Shown: positions 25,524 to 34,104, counted from the first letter of the stretch. The stretch: DNA of 64,000 bases from Candidatus Geothermarchaeum rappei (GCA_002011085.2 MTMB02000001.1:1091627-1155626); one strand, 5' to 3'. Program-made: numbers and translations. The notes: generated by a model not told the origin, from the sequence alone.

Positions 25524-27435
25524 ATAAGACCCTCCTCAACTCCTCATAATAACTCCTTGCCAGGGAGACATCTTCTTCAGTGGACTCGTATCCCGAGTAT
25601 AGGAACCGCTCAGCCAATAACGTCAGTCTCCAGAAGGCGTCTCCCGCATCACCCAATTCACTTGAGGCCCTCCTAAAGTATTCTCGAAGCGTCTCATCAT
25701 AACGGGGTGGACCCACTTTATCAGATACTATATTCACCGCTGAATAATAGATATCTACGACTGGATCCCTCTCCACAGGGGGCCTGGGCCTTCTAGATAT
25801 CAATGTTGGTATGACGATATCCTCAACTATCCTGACACGCCGCTCCCTGCGGGGAGCCTCCTCAACCGCCTCCGGAGGCCTTCCACCTAACACCCTCCCC
25901 AAGACATATATAGATGCCGTGAGAAGGAGTCCAATAAGCAGTAGGAGATACAGGTTAACTGTGTATATCTGTATTACCCTAGTAACCTTTGGATACCATG
26001 GCTCACCAGGATGTATAGTGGCCCTGACAGTGAATGAGACGATTGTGAAAGGCGGGTCTATGGATATGGAGAAGTATCCTATCCCGTTTGTATACGCCTC
26101 ATAGACAGTCGAGTCTACATATATCTGGACGAGGCGGTCTGCATAAGGCTCGTCAGGCGGTATTACGGCCCTACCATGTACAGTCGGCTTGACGATGGGA
26201 TAGATAACCACCTTGGGAGACACATCTATCTCGAAGTCTATATCCATATATGTTACTGTGAAGAACATGTAGGCCTTGGCCGGTGCATATTCCTTATACG
26301 CCTCTACATCAACACCTATGATATGCCTCCCAATCACCATGTCGGATGGGAGAGTAAAGGATGTGGAGAAACTGTCTCTAACCGGGAACCTACCCATAAA
26401 GACATCATCTATATAGATGGATACCCTCCTAGACACATTCTCAGGGGAAGGGGATATGGATATAGTCACATTAAGTGGAAGCCCGGGATAAGCCTTCTCA
26501 TCAACCTCAATAGATACACTTGTCTTGACATATAGTAGCTGGACCACTGTCTTGTTTATAGCCGGTGCATAAAACTCCTTATCTACGTCAATAGGGATGT
26601 AATACACCGTTATCGATATACTATCCCTATATACATAGGGAAGCCTGATGCTGAACGAATAATCTCCATTGGCGTTAGTTACGGTAGTGTATCCAACGCC
26701 GGCTACATAGAGGCGCACCACCCTATTGGAAAGACTCGAGTTACGGGTATACAACCTCCCATATACATCGATATAGCTCCCCACCCAGGCCTCGCTCGAA
26801 TTTACATATATTGATAGGAACGTCTCCTCCTTACCCTCATAATATACCTTGTATCCATGTTCGCTCTCCTCCTCCATCGACTCTATCTGCATCAATAGAC
26901 GCATGAGCAGATCCTCGATCTCCCGAGACAAGTTTCTAAGCTCATCCCTACCCTCGGTGAACCGTCCATCAGCCACCCTATACTTCGAAAATGCCCTAAG
27001 TAGTTCATCTATAGCCTCGAGAAGATCCTGATACGTTATATTTGCATGGGCTAGGGATATCCTAGCTTCATAAAGCTCCTCTAGAGCCTCCTTAAACGCC
27101 TTGAAATTAATGTAGTCTAGGGCATGGTCAATGTGGAACCGGGTCTCATTAATGTCCTTATCTAGGCTTAGGATAAGCTCATTCATCCTAGTCAAGATGT
27201 ATTCGAGATCTGGTGGGATATACATATCCCTGTATAGCTCTATTAGGGAGGTTAGGTTATAGTCCTCGGGATATAATATGGCTTTGAATAGGAGGGCGTA
27301 GTAAAACAATAGAGATGCATCTATCTCAACCCCCGCCGCCTCCGGATCCTCATGGAGAGGAATATCTCTATAGGCATATACCGCCAGGGGCTGTATCAAG
27401 ACCATCCCTAGGATAATGAATGTAAATAGCTTCAT
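25513..27435 (-). CDS. Secreted/membrane protein with Ig-like domains and C-terminal DUF4129
   Basis: A protein of about 640 residues. I choose ATG 27435 because MKLFTFIILGMVLIQPLAVYAY is a clear signal peptide; ATG 27450 would put five residues in front. Then come a helical region rich in Glu/Leu (about 20-190, coiled-coil-like), two or three beta-sandwich regions with GRLYTRNSS, NANGDYSFSIRLP and NGIGYFSIS, as in carboxypeptidase-regulatory-like repeats (about 210-480), a membrane helix near 485-510 and a cytosolic C-terminal domain of DUF4129 type (DETLREYFRRASSELGD, FLYSGYE). DUF4129 is a usual companion of MoxR-DUF58. The architecture suggests an outside sensor or scaffold coupled to the ATPase. 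Confidence 0.75.
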   Translation of the reverse strand: MKLFTFIILGMVLIQPLAVYAYRDIPLHEDPEAAGVEIDASLLFYYALLFKAILYPEDYNLTSLIELYRDMYIPPDLEYILTRMNELILSLDKDINETRFHIDHALDYINFKAFKEALEELYEARISLAHANITYQDLLEAIDELLRAFSKYRVADGRFTEGRDELRNLSREIEDLLMRLLMQIESMEEESEHGYKVYYEGKEETFLSIYVNSSEAWVGSYIDVYGRLYTRNSSLSNRVVRLYVAGVGYTTVTNANGDYSFSIRLPYVYRDSISITVYYIPIDVDKEFYAPAINKTVVQLLYVKTSVSIEVDEKAYPGLPLNVTISISPSPENVSRRVSIYIDDVFMGRFPVRDSFSTSFTLPSDMVIGRHIIGVDVEAYKEYAPAKAYMFFTVTYMDIDFEIDVSPKVVIYPIVKPTVHGRAVIPPDEPYADRLVQIYVDSTVYEAYTNGIGYFSISIDPPFTIVSFTVRATIHPGEPWYPKVTRVIQIYTVNLYLLLLIGLLLTASIYVLGRVLGGRPPEAVEEAPRRERRVRIVEDIVIPTLISRRPRPPVERDPVVDIYYSAVNIVSDKVGPPRYDETLREYFRRASSELGDAGDAFWRLTLLAERFLYSGYESTEEDVSLARSYYEELRRVLYEE

Positions 27436-27725
27436 ACAGCCGCCAGCCATTCCATCAAAACCTCCGGTGCAATTATAAGCATGACTCGATAGGCCACGAT
27501 AATGCTGAAGACTATGAAGAACAGTACATCGCTTATACGTAGACGCCTGTCTACAGCCCTTGGAAACGGGCTGTACAACGCCCTCAAGACATAGTAGGCC
27601 AAGATATACAGGGATATGTATACGTCTAGACGTAGCTCACCTAATATGATCAGTATCGTTGATATCAGTGCTATAGCTGTGGCGAGGGATACTATGAATA
27701 TGCTTGTCCTCGGAACTCCATCCAA
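27432..27725 (-). CDS. Small membrane protein in the MoxR operon
   Basis: A 97-residue protein with three hydrophobic helices: about 8-28, 33-52 and 66-90, the second and third joined by a basic loop (RAVDRRLRISD) that would face the cytosol. No catalytic motif is seen and I do not recognise a family. TTG start with AGGTGAT five bases upstream. It overlaps the DUF4129 gene by four bases at that gene's preferred start and lies 13 bases after the preceding gene, so it is an integral part of the operon, perhaps a membrane subunit of the MoxR-DUF58 assembly. Confidence 0.65.
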   Translation of the reverse strand: MDGVPRTSIFIVSLATAIALISTILIILGELRLDVYISLYILAYYVLRALYSPFPRAVDRRLRISDVLFFIVFSIIVAYRVMLIIAPEVLMEWLAAV

Positions 27726-27738
27726 CTATATCACCTGG

Positions 27739-28437
27739 CTAAACCATGGTGAAACTTAGTAGCAGATGCTTACCGCCCTGACTTAATTCCCTAAGGTACA
27801 CCGGCGTATCCAGGGACTCCGCCAATACTGGGCCCGCGACCTGGACATAGATATTCACTGGGGGAGGATCCCTATCCACAACCTCCCTATTAAAACCAGA
27901 TATCTTGACAAGGATATCATCACCAGCCTCCGTCACCTCAACACCTCTAACAAGCTCTAGATAAGACTGGAGACTTGAACGTAGGAAGGCCTCAGCCGAG
28001 GAAAGGCCTTCTCCAACACCTCCCAGCTCATTTATTAAATAGCTGCCTAGGGTCTCCAGCCTAACTCCAAGGCCCCCGCCGAATATGAAGAGCCTCCTTG
28101 GGAGGTTCTCCGGAGGCTCCTCCAAATCAAGGGATATGTACATGCTGGGGAACCCAGATATCCTAGAAGGTAGGAAAAGAGGGTTTATATCGTGGAGACC
28201 AACCTCCTCCAACACCTGCCTAACAACATGTCTATAGGACTGTATTAGTGAGACTGGATTCGCTGCATATCCACCCGCGGTGGATACGAGGAGCAGGACT
28301 ATTGAGAGTAGGAGCCACCCCGCGAAAACAGCGGATAACTGGACATATCCAATTATAAAGTATGATGTCAGGAAGCTGGAAATGGATACCGCGAATAGCA
28401 CTAGCCCCATCCACTTCAGGGTCCCCGGCCTCACCAT
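27739..28437 (-). CDS. Membrane-anchored protein of unknown function, first gene of the MoxR operon
   Basis: A 232-residue protein. Two hydrophobic helices at about 10-30 and 34-54 form a membrane hairpin; the rest is a soluble domain with alternating strands and helices (ISGFPSMYISLDLEEPP, RLFIFGGGLGVRLETLG, DDILVKISGF). No known family is recognised. ATG start with GCGGTG four bases upstream. It is the first gene of a run of nine closely spaced or overlapping minus-strand genes ending at 17832, so it probably belongs to the same envelope machinery. The soluble part could be a substrate of, or adaptor for, the MoxR ATPase; this is only a guess from position. Confidence 0.65.
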   Translation of the reverse strand: MVRPGTLKWMGLVLFAVSISSFLTSYFIIGYVQLSAVFAGWLLLSIVLLLVSTAGGYAANPVSLIQSYRHVVRQVLEEVGLHDINPLFLPSRISGFPSMYISLDLEEPPENLPRRLFIFGGGLGVRLETLGSYLINELGGVGEGLSSAEAFLRSSLQSYLELVRGVEVTEAGDDILVKISGFNREVVDRDPPPVNIYVQVAGPVLAESLDTPVYLRELSQGGKHLLLSFTMV

Positions 28438-28502
28438 GATACACCGCTACTATAAAATAAACATTATAATTCACTATAAGTATGCGAATAATAAAAATAT
28501 AT

Positions 28503-29489
28503 TTACTCTACAGTAATAGAAATCCCTGAATCAGCCTCCTCCAGGGGCTTCTTACTCCATCTATAGAAGAGGATGAAGACCAGGGCGAAGAATATCCCTA
28601 CTATAGTCATTCCAGCAGGGTTATCCGGCCTACTCGGATCCATCTCCAGGAATGGTGCGAGGAATATGAATAGTGAGGGAGGGCCTAGGGCGATGGCCAT
28701 CTTCACATTCTCAGGTGTATCCGGCAACTCTATACGCATGAGGAACCTCATGCCAATATATGCGTGGATAACGCCTAATAATATAGTTATCCAAGTGGGT
28801 ATGTCGAGGTTTGCAAGCCCGAAGAATATGAAGTAGAAGAATAGCATCCATATTACTCCAGAGAACCAAGATACAATGGGGCCCCAGTGGATATAGAAAG
28901 GCCTTATCCTACACCATGTGGATAGCCAGTAGAGGCCGAGTATTACTAGGAGGGTTAGTATATAGTGGATTGCCGAGGGCTGTACATGGCCTACGAACCC
29001 TATGTTGAAGAGGATGACGTCGAACACGAATATCAGTATCATAGCCTTCAGGATATTGCCACTCATTATCCAAGGCTCATTCCTTATATCCCTAAAGAGT
29101 ATCTCGGCTATAACAATGGGGATGAAAATGCTTATCACACTATGATATATGGTTAGGGCCAAGCTCCAGACCCAGTTCACGCCCAGCGCCCTACCATACC
29201 AGGCCAAGACCCCTAAGTCGGGCCAGTCCGTGCTGAAGAAGCTCTTTACGCCAAGGCCCTCCTCAACTATACCGTATGCCATGCCTAGGAATAATATCGA
29301 TGAGTAGCCTAGGCCCCTCCTAACCCTAAACTCCCTAATGAGGATCGCTGCAAAGCCGTAGAAGGTCGTTAGATAGAGGAAGCTGATTGGGTTAAGGAAC
29401 TCCACAGGGGGAGAGGATGATGAGAGGAGCTCAGCTATAGAGGGAGAGAGAATCGCTAGGAGGAGAGCGGCCTTCGTGGATCGCTTCAT
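28503..29489 (-). CDS. Multi-spanning membrane protein of unknown function
   Basis: A 328-residue protein with about nine or ten hydrophobic helices. The N-terminal part has YGIVEEGLGVKSFFSTDWPD near 90-108, with a Glu-Glu pair reminiscent of CPBP-type proteases, but the other CPBP motifs (FxxxR, HxxxD-type histidines) are not in the expected places, so I do not assign that family. Residues near 180-200 (WCRIRPFYIHWGPIVSW) form a short loop. Gap to the MoxR operon is about 65 bases, so it may be a separate transcript. It is divergent from the methyltransferase at 29553 with a shared AT-rich core between them. Confidence 0.55.
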   Translation of the reverse strand: MKRSTKAALLLAILSPSIAELLSSSSPPVEFLNPISFLYLTTFYGFAAILIREFRVRRGLGYSSILFLGMAYGIVEEGLGVKSFFSTDWPDLGVLAWYGRALGVNWVWSLALTIYHSVISIFIPIVIAEILFRDIRNEPWIMSGNILKAMILIFVFDVILFNIGFVGHVQPSAIHYILTLLVILGLYWLSTWCRIRPFYIHWGPIVSWFSGVIWMLFFYFIFFGLANLDIPTWITILLGVIHAYIGMRFLMRIELPDTPENVKMAIALGPPSLFIFLAPFLEMDPSRPDNPAGMTIVGIFFALVFILFYRWSKKPLEEADSGISITVE

Positions 29490-29511
29490 ACCGAGAAAGA
29501 GTTATCAACAC

Positions 29512-29523
29512 CACATAATATAA
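29512..29523. promoter_or_regulatory. Shared TATA-like core of a divergent gene pair
   Basis: The 63-base gap between the membrane protein gene (ATG 29489, minus) and the methyltransferase gene (GTG 29553, plus) holds one AT-rich core, CATAATATAAAT. It lies 23-34 bases from one start and 30-41 from the other and reads TATA-like on both strands. Neither gene has a clear ribosome site, so both are probably leaderless. Confidence 0.4.
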
Positions 29524-29552
29524 ATAGTGGATGTATAATACTGTTATATAAC

Positions 29553-30323
29553 GTGGGGGTTGTGGTGGAGGAGGCGTATAGAAGGTATTTTGGAGATATA
29601 GATTACTATGAGCTGCTTAAGGCATTTGAACCCAGCTATATAGAGAACATAGTCAGCCAAGTCAAGTATTTCACGGAGAAGGAGGCTGAGAAGAGGGATG
29701 AGATCGTACTAAGCTACTTCACCGAGGATGATATCGAGAAGATCGTTAAGATCATAGTAGGCTGCATCCTATCAAAACCAGCGGGGGATAAGCTTGACAT
29801 CCTTGATATAGGCGCTGGATCAGGATTCTTCACAGTCAAGGTCGCTGAGGGAGTCTGGAGGGAGATACCAGGTGCATCTATATATGCCATGGATATAACC
29901 CCGGCTATGCTGAGTATCCTGAGGAGGAAGAACAGTAGGATCACCACCTTTATAGGTGTTGCCGAGGATATCAGGGGAAGTATTGAATATGCTAATAGCC
30001 ATGGCCTAGACATACCTGGGAGGTTCGACGCCATCTTCTCGACGTTGACACTACATCATTGTCAGGATATTGAGAGGGTCTTCAGAAGCATTGACGAGGT
30101 TTTGAAGGACGAGGGTATAGCTGTTATAATAGACATATGTAAGCATCCCTATGAGGAGTTTAGGGAGGAGATGGGTGACGTACACCTTGGCTTCGACCTG
30201 GATGAGCTTAGGGAACTAGGCCTGAAATACTTTAAGAACGCAACTACATACGTGATACCAGGCGTTAGATGCCGGGAGTCATGCAGATCCATCGAGATGT
30301 TCTCCCTATGCCTAACCAGGTAA
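29553..30323 (+). CDS. SAM-dependent methyltransferase
   Basis: A 256-residue class I methyltransferase. SAM motif I is LDILDIGAGSGFFTVKVAE near 77-95, motif II YAMDITPAM near 112, and the GRFDAIFSTLTLHHCQD motif near 152-168. The N-terminal 70 residues are helical. The C-terminus holds three cysteines (VRCRESCRSIEMFSLC), odd for the family; a metal or cluster site is possible but only a suggestion. The substrate is unknown; methyltransferases of this build (UbiE/ArsM-like) act on quinones, small molecules or arsenic. GTG start; another GTG three codons downstream is possible. Convergent with the HTH beta-helix gene. Confidence 0.85.
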   Translation: MGVVVEEAYRRYFGDIDYYELLKAFEPSYIENIVSQVKYFTEKEAEKRDEIVLSYFTEDDIEKIVKIIVGCILSKPAGDKLDILDIGAGSGFFTVKVAEGVWREIPGASIYAMDITPAMLSILRRKNSRITTFIGVAEDIRGSIEYANSHGLDIPGRFDAIFSTLTLHHCQDIERVFRSIDEVLKDEGIAVIIDICKHPYEEFREEMGDVHLGFDLDELRELGLKYFKNATTYVIPGVRCRESCRSIEMFSLCLTR

Positions 30324-30328
30324 AAAAA
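30322..30328 (-). terminator. T-tract after the HTH beta-helix gene
   Basis: Seven A bases on the plus strand give a T7 run on the minus strand, 22-28 bases past the stop of the gene at 30350-31759. Archaeal transcription commonly ends at T-runs without a hairpin. The run also covers the stop codon of the convergent methyltransferase gene. Confidence 0.4.
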
Positions 30329-30349
30329 GTTTGGCGGATAGAGGGCCTT

Positions 30350-31759
30350 CTAGGGAGACTCCCTCCTTATATCCATTGTTAGTAATCCACCCATCAACTC
30401 ATTATGTATCATCAGCTTTCCACTGCTTTCTCCAAAACCCTCCTCAACATACTTACCATGGATATTCCTCCCGTCTAGGTGGATAGATGCATAGCCTCCA
30501 AAGAATTTATTGTCTACACTCACTTTAGTCTCACTAGGTATCCTCAGGCCTAGTTTAACGATGCCGCCGTTCAAATCACACTTTATCTTAGACACACCCC
30601 CAGCCGCGTCGAGCCTGATACTTCCGCTCAAGACACCTCCATTCATATTAATATCGACATTGACAGGCTTATCAGTGGACGAGTCTATCCTAGCCATGCC
30701 ACCAGATATATCCAAGTCTATAGTCTCTAAACCAGGTATCCTTAGGGATAAGACGCCTCCATTGACATCCATGTAAATATCCTTCACAGCATCCTCTGGA
30801 ACAGTCAACTCACATTTACCTCCACCTATATCCAAGTATATCGAGTCGCCACGTACATCGAAATCCACCTCAGGGTTCCTCCAGCCGGTCTTCCAGACCC
30901 TTATCCTACCCTCGCTACCCTGCTTCACCTCTATGACGCCACCAGATAGGTCTATAGTCATCTTTGAGCCGGAGGGAACCGAGATATTCTCGTCTATAAC
31001 CAGCTCATGCCTACTGGGTCCAAACATCCTGCCAAACCTGAATCCCGATGCCACCAGCTTATTCGTTATAATAGATGTTGCTGAGAGAATCTTCGATACG
31101 AGGTCGCCTACAAAGTTATCCATGTCATGAGATATATAGCCCTCCACATCCCTATCTCTTTCTCCAGAGTATCTCTGGATATTTAATACTCCGCTTGACT
31201 TCGACTCAACAATATCCATTAAATCCTCTGGAGCCTCGACATCTATACACTTATTTATCCCCTCGACAACCGCTTCAAACAACTCCCTAGGCATAGGATG
31301 TATCCTTAACCTGATTATATCAGAAAAGTATATCCTATTCCCCTTCTCCCTATATGACTCTGCAATATCCTCGGTCAAGTCGAATCTAAGCCTGCCCGAT
31401 ATAACTATTGTAGACGGCTCCTCACTAGACTCCTCTCCACCCTCTCTAGCCTCTATAGCCACGGCCTCTCCCCCATCCTCCACAGTGGATTCCTCCCTCA
31501 TTAGACCCGTTAGAATCTCATACGCCTTCTTACCAAGGTCGTTGAGCATGTATTCACCCATATCATCCTTCTTAAGCAGCCTCTGCATCTTCCTAATATG
31601 GAAGCCGAATGTCCCAGAGTCATCCACACCCACACGCTTCATCAGGGCACTGTAAGACAATGGAGATTCCCTAGCAAGTATCCTAATAACCTCCCTCCTA
31701 ACACGGTTACTCAATACCTGGAGGATATAGTCCATCTCCTCCGGCCCGAGATCCTTCAT
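30350..31759 (-). CDS. ArsR-type HTH fused to a GG-rich beta-helix (DUF4097-like), cytosolic
   Basis: A 469-residue protein of rare build. Residues 8-90 form a winged helix (LSNRVRREVIRILARESPLSY, then RKMQRLLKK) like ArsR-type regulators. Acidic linker 93-120, then a mixed region 125-260 with a cysteine at about 180. From about 265 to the end are short strands spaced about 20 residues, each with a glycine pair (LSGGVIEV, IGGGKCEL, VNGGVLSL, ISGGMARI, MNGGVLSG, AAGGVSKI, LNGGIVKL, FFGGYASI, LMGGLLTM), a right- or left-handed beta-helix as in DUF4097/DUF2807-type proteins. No signal peptide or membrane helix is seen, so it is cytosolic. AGGTGAC ten bases upstream supports the ATG. A regulator whose sensor is the helix is likely; ligand unknown. 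Confidence 0.78.
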   Translation of the reverse strand: MKDLGPEEMDYILQVLSNRVRREVIRILARESPLSYSALMKRVGVDDSGTFGFHIRKMQRLLKKDDMGEYMLNDLGKKAYEILTGLMREESTVEDGGEAVAIEAREGGEESSEEPSTIVISGRLRFDLTEDIAESYREKGNRIYFSDIIRLRIHPMPRELFEAVVEGINKCIDVEAPEDLMDIVESKSSGVLNIQRYSGERDRDVEGYISHDMDNFVGDLVSKILSATSIITNKLVASGFRFGRMFGPSRHELVIDENISVPSGSKMTIDLSGGVIEVKQGSEGRIRVWKTGWRNPEVDFDVRGDSIYLDIGGGKCELTVPEDAVKDIYMDVNGGVLSLRIPGLETIDLDISGGMARIDSSTDKPVNVDINMNGGVLSGSIRLDAAGGVSKIKCDLNGGIVKLGLRIPSETKVSVDNKFFGGYASIHLDGRNIHGKYVEEGFGESSGKLMIHNELMGGLLTMDIRRESP

Positions 31760-31845
31760 TATACCATGTCACCTGAATTGATAGAATTGACTCCACAAGG
31801 ATAAAGGTTATGTGGAGCGGCCTCCACATTAATAAGTTGATACAT

Positions 31846-32694
31846 TTATATCTTGAACCTGATTAGTGGAATGGATACACCTGTCAAAACCGATAGGAAA
31901 AGTATGTCTATTGGGCCTGAACCTATTCTAAAGAGGATTGTGACAAGTGTAAATGATGCTATAAACTTCCCTATCCTCCTAAAAAACTCCTCATCCATCT
32001 CGGGACCACGGTATAGTAGGGGGTGGAGGGATAAGCCGAGGAGGAAGCCCCCGAAGCGTAGGAATATCGCCTCAGGATAGTATAGGTATGTGAGGCATAG
32101 GAGGGCTGCAGAGATAATGTGGAATAGGATACTCCAGATATATTTAGCCGTCTCCAGCCTCTCTAATAGAACCACGGTTAATAATATTGTTAGAGTCAAT
32201 CCAATCCCGAAGCCACCCAGTATATCCAGGGGATAGTGGACGTTTAACGCTATACGTGAATAGCCGATTACACCTATTAGAGTCGCCGAGAACACTGTCA
32301 CGGGTATACGTGGATATAATATGGCTATGGAGCTCCAGAAGGTGGTTGACGACTGTGCATGCCCACTTGGAAACGCGTATCCACCCACCTCTATCCTAGG
32401 GTTCTCAGGCCTGGGGAGGGATATGAGGACCTTCAATACGAGGTTTAGCCAGCCACTTAAAACTAGGGCGACGACAGCCTTATACGCCTTCCCAGGGTCA
32501 TCGAGGAAGTAGATGAGGAGGCCGATGGCAATGTATACCGTCGATGAACCCATACTAGTCAGGAGGAGCCAGCCACGGGTATATAGGGGCTCTGGCATGA
32601 GGGATATCACTATAGAGTATATCAATATTGATAGGCTTAGGATATAGAGTAGGTTGTCAAACGCCTTGCCAAGCCTCACCCCACTCCTCACCAT
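31846..32694 (-). CDS. PAP2-family membrane phosphatase
   Basis: A 282-residue membrane phosphatase with six or more helices. The three PAP2 motifs are present: KVLISLPRP near 88-96, PSGHAQSST near 109-117 and SRIALNVHYPLD near 147-158, the histidines of the last two being catalytic. Enzymes of this group dephosphorylate polyprenyl or dolichyl pyrophosphate, phosphatidate or similar lipids at the outer face. In this genome region, rich in lipid-linked glycan enzymes, recycling of a dolichyl-type pyrophosphate carrier is the natural guess, unproven. A C-terminal extension adds three helices. Divergent promoter information is unclear because the preceding gene ends only 17 bases upstream. Confidence 0.9.
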   Translation of the reverse strand: MVRSGVRLGKAFDNLLYILSLSILIYSIVISLMPEPLYTRGWLLLTSMGSSTVYIAIGLLIYFLDDPGKAYKAVVALVLSGWLNLVLKVLISLPRPENPRIEVGGYAFPSGHAQSSTTFWSSIAILYPRIPVTVFSATLIGVIGYSRIALNVHYPLDILGGFGIGLTLTILLTVVLLERLETAKYIWSILFHIISAALLCLTYLYYPEAIFLRFGGFLLGLSLHPLLYRGPEMDEEFFRRIGKFIASFTLVTILFRIGSGPIDILFLSVLTGVSIPLIRFKI

Positions 32695-32710
32695 ATAGAC
32701 ATCAATATTA

Positions 32711-33097
32711 TTATACAGCCGCTTCTGATGAGGACTCCATCAGTAGGGATAGATACTGCTTAACCTCATCCAGATCAATGTCCTCTCCCTTAAACACCTT
32801 CTTACCTATGATTACAGCAGGCCCATTGCCCAAGCCATATCTAGCTGATAATATGAGGCCCTTGATCGAATCGGCTCCAACAACCTCGATCTCAAGCTGT
32901 CCACCCAGGTCTGATAACACGGTAACAAGGTTACTTAGGAACATTTGGTTCCTAAGCATACCCTGGGGATACTCACGAAGCTGATCCTCCTCAAAATCAC
33001 AACCGGTTATATACTGGGTTGGGCAACAGCTTGCGCATGTCGATAGGAGTGTTGGGAACAATCCATATACAATGATCTTAATCCTATGCATATCCAC
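32711..33097 (-). CDS. Small thioredoxin-like protein with CASCC motif
   Basis: A 128-residue protein. The first strand KIIVYGLFPTLLSTCASCCP places a cluster of cysteines (CxxCC) at the position of the thioredoxin active site, with a further cysteine in YITGC. The second half (VVGADSIKGLILSARYG, then NGPAVIIGKKVFKGE near 95-110) has the cis-proline and beta-hairpin typical of thioredoxin-fold small redox proteins. It lacks the usual CGPC. The extra Cys suggests metal binding or a trithiol relay; which one cannot be decided. It lies 61 bases downstream of the FTR1 permease, so an electron-transfer or ferrous-iron role next to iron uptake is plausible. Starts with GTG 33097 or ATG 33091. Confidence 0.6.
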   Translation of the reverse strand: MDMHRIKIIVYGLFPTLLSTCASCCPTQYITGCDFEEDQLREYPQGMLRNQMFLSNLVTVLSDLGGQLEIEVVGADSIKGLILSARYGLGNGPAVIIGKKVFKGEDIDLDEVKQYLSLLMESSSEAAV

Positions 33098-33158
33098 AAT
33101 ATAGAGAGGAAGACAGCATTATATAATGTTATGCCATTATAGACGTTGGATAGGGAGT

Positions 33159-33983
33159 CTATTGACGGGTTCTATACGCCTTGAAGACGAGGCCGAGGCC
33201 TATCAGTAGATAAGCCCCTTGGGCTATTAGCCTACCCAGCTCCATCTTGGTTGCATAGCCGAATAAGACGGAGAGTAGGCCGCCTATAAGACCCTTTTCA
33301 TGGAAAATATTTGTTGAGTCTATAGGAAGCCTATACACATAGCCTGACCATGGAGACAGATTTAGGCCCATCTCCTCAGTATACTCGAAGAGCTCATGTA
33401 TTCCATACCCAAGTATACCGCTGGCCACAAATATCAGGAGTATGCTTGTGAAGTAGAAGAAGAGCCTGATATTCATCTTGACACCCATCTTAAAGATGCC
33501 ATAGCTGATTATGAGACTGCCTAAGACGCCTATAACTACGCCTATGAATGTATTTATAGGCTCCTTAAAGAGAAGGGGGAGTATGAATAAGACGGTTTCA
33601 AAACCCTCTCTATAAACAAATACTAGTCCGAGGAGGGATATGCTGAATACACTCTTGCTTGAAACAGCCTCACCAACCTTCTCCTCAACACTAGCCTTTA
33701 TATCCCTACCCTTGACAGCCATCCAGTATATGACGCTTGTCAAGATGGGTACAGCTATGAAAGCGCCTACAGCTTCGGCCAAGGCCTTCTCCTCTACAAA
33801 TACATATGTCTGGTAAGCTATTACCCCAGTGGCGATGCTCGCTATAATACCTACGAAACCGCCTAGGATCAGGGGGTATATCAGTCTAGGCCTCCCAATC
33901 CTCTTTAGATAGGATGCTACTATGACGATTAGAAGAGCGGCTTCAAAAGCCTCCCTCAGCGATATCAGCATCTGAGCATACAA
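33159..33983 (-). CDS. FTR1-family iron permease
   Basis: A 274-residue membrane protein with seven or so helices and the two conserved REXXE iron motifs of FTR1/EfeU permeases: REAFE near residue 9-13 and REGFE near 125-129. These carry ferrous or ferric iron across the membrane. Helix order and length match the family. TTG 33983 is the longest start, ATG 33971 (MLISLREAF) fits the family's usual short N-terminus and is equally likely. No fused ferroxidase domain is present, and no other EfeO/EfeB-type gene is adjacent; the only neighbour is the thioredoxin-like gene downstream. Confidence 0.92.
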   Translation of the reverse strand: MYAQMLISLREAFEAALLIVIVASYLKRIGRPRLIYPLILGGFVGIIASIATGVIAYQTYVFVEEKALAEAVGAFIAVPILTSVIYWMAVKGRDIKASVEEKVGEAVSSKSVFSISLLGLVFVYREGFETVLFILPLLFKEPINTFIGVVIGVLGSLIISYGIFKMGVKMNIRLFFYFTSILLIFVASGILGYGIHELFEYTEEMGLNLSPWSGYVYRLPIDSTNIFHEKGLIGGLLSVLFGYATKMELGRLIAQGAYLLIGLGLVFKAYRTRQ

Positions 33984-34104
33984 TTTAATCTACACCCTCC
34001 ACGGGATAACATCTTATCCGATATATATAACAATGTTATTCCATTGATAAATATATCTTTAGTTTACCAGTTTGGAAAATAAAAAGGAGAGATAGAGAGT
34101 CCTG

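Noticed and set aside
28503-29489. CPBP-type intramembrane protease.
   Set aside because: Only the EE pair is present; the other conserved motifs are missing from the expected helices.
30350-31759. A secreted adhesin.
   Set aside because: No signal peptide, no membrane helix, and an N-terminal DNA-binding domain.
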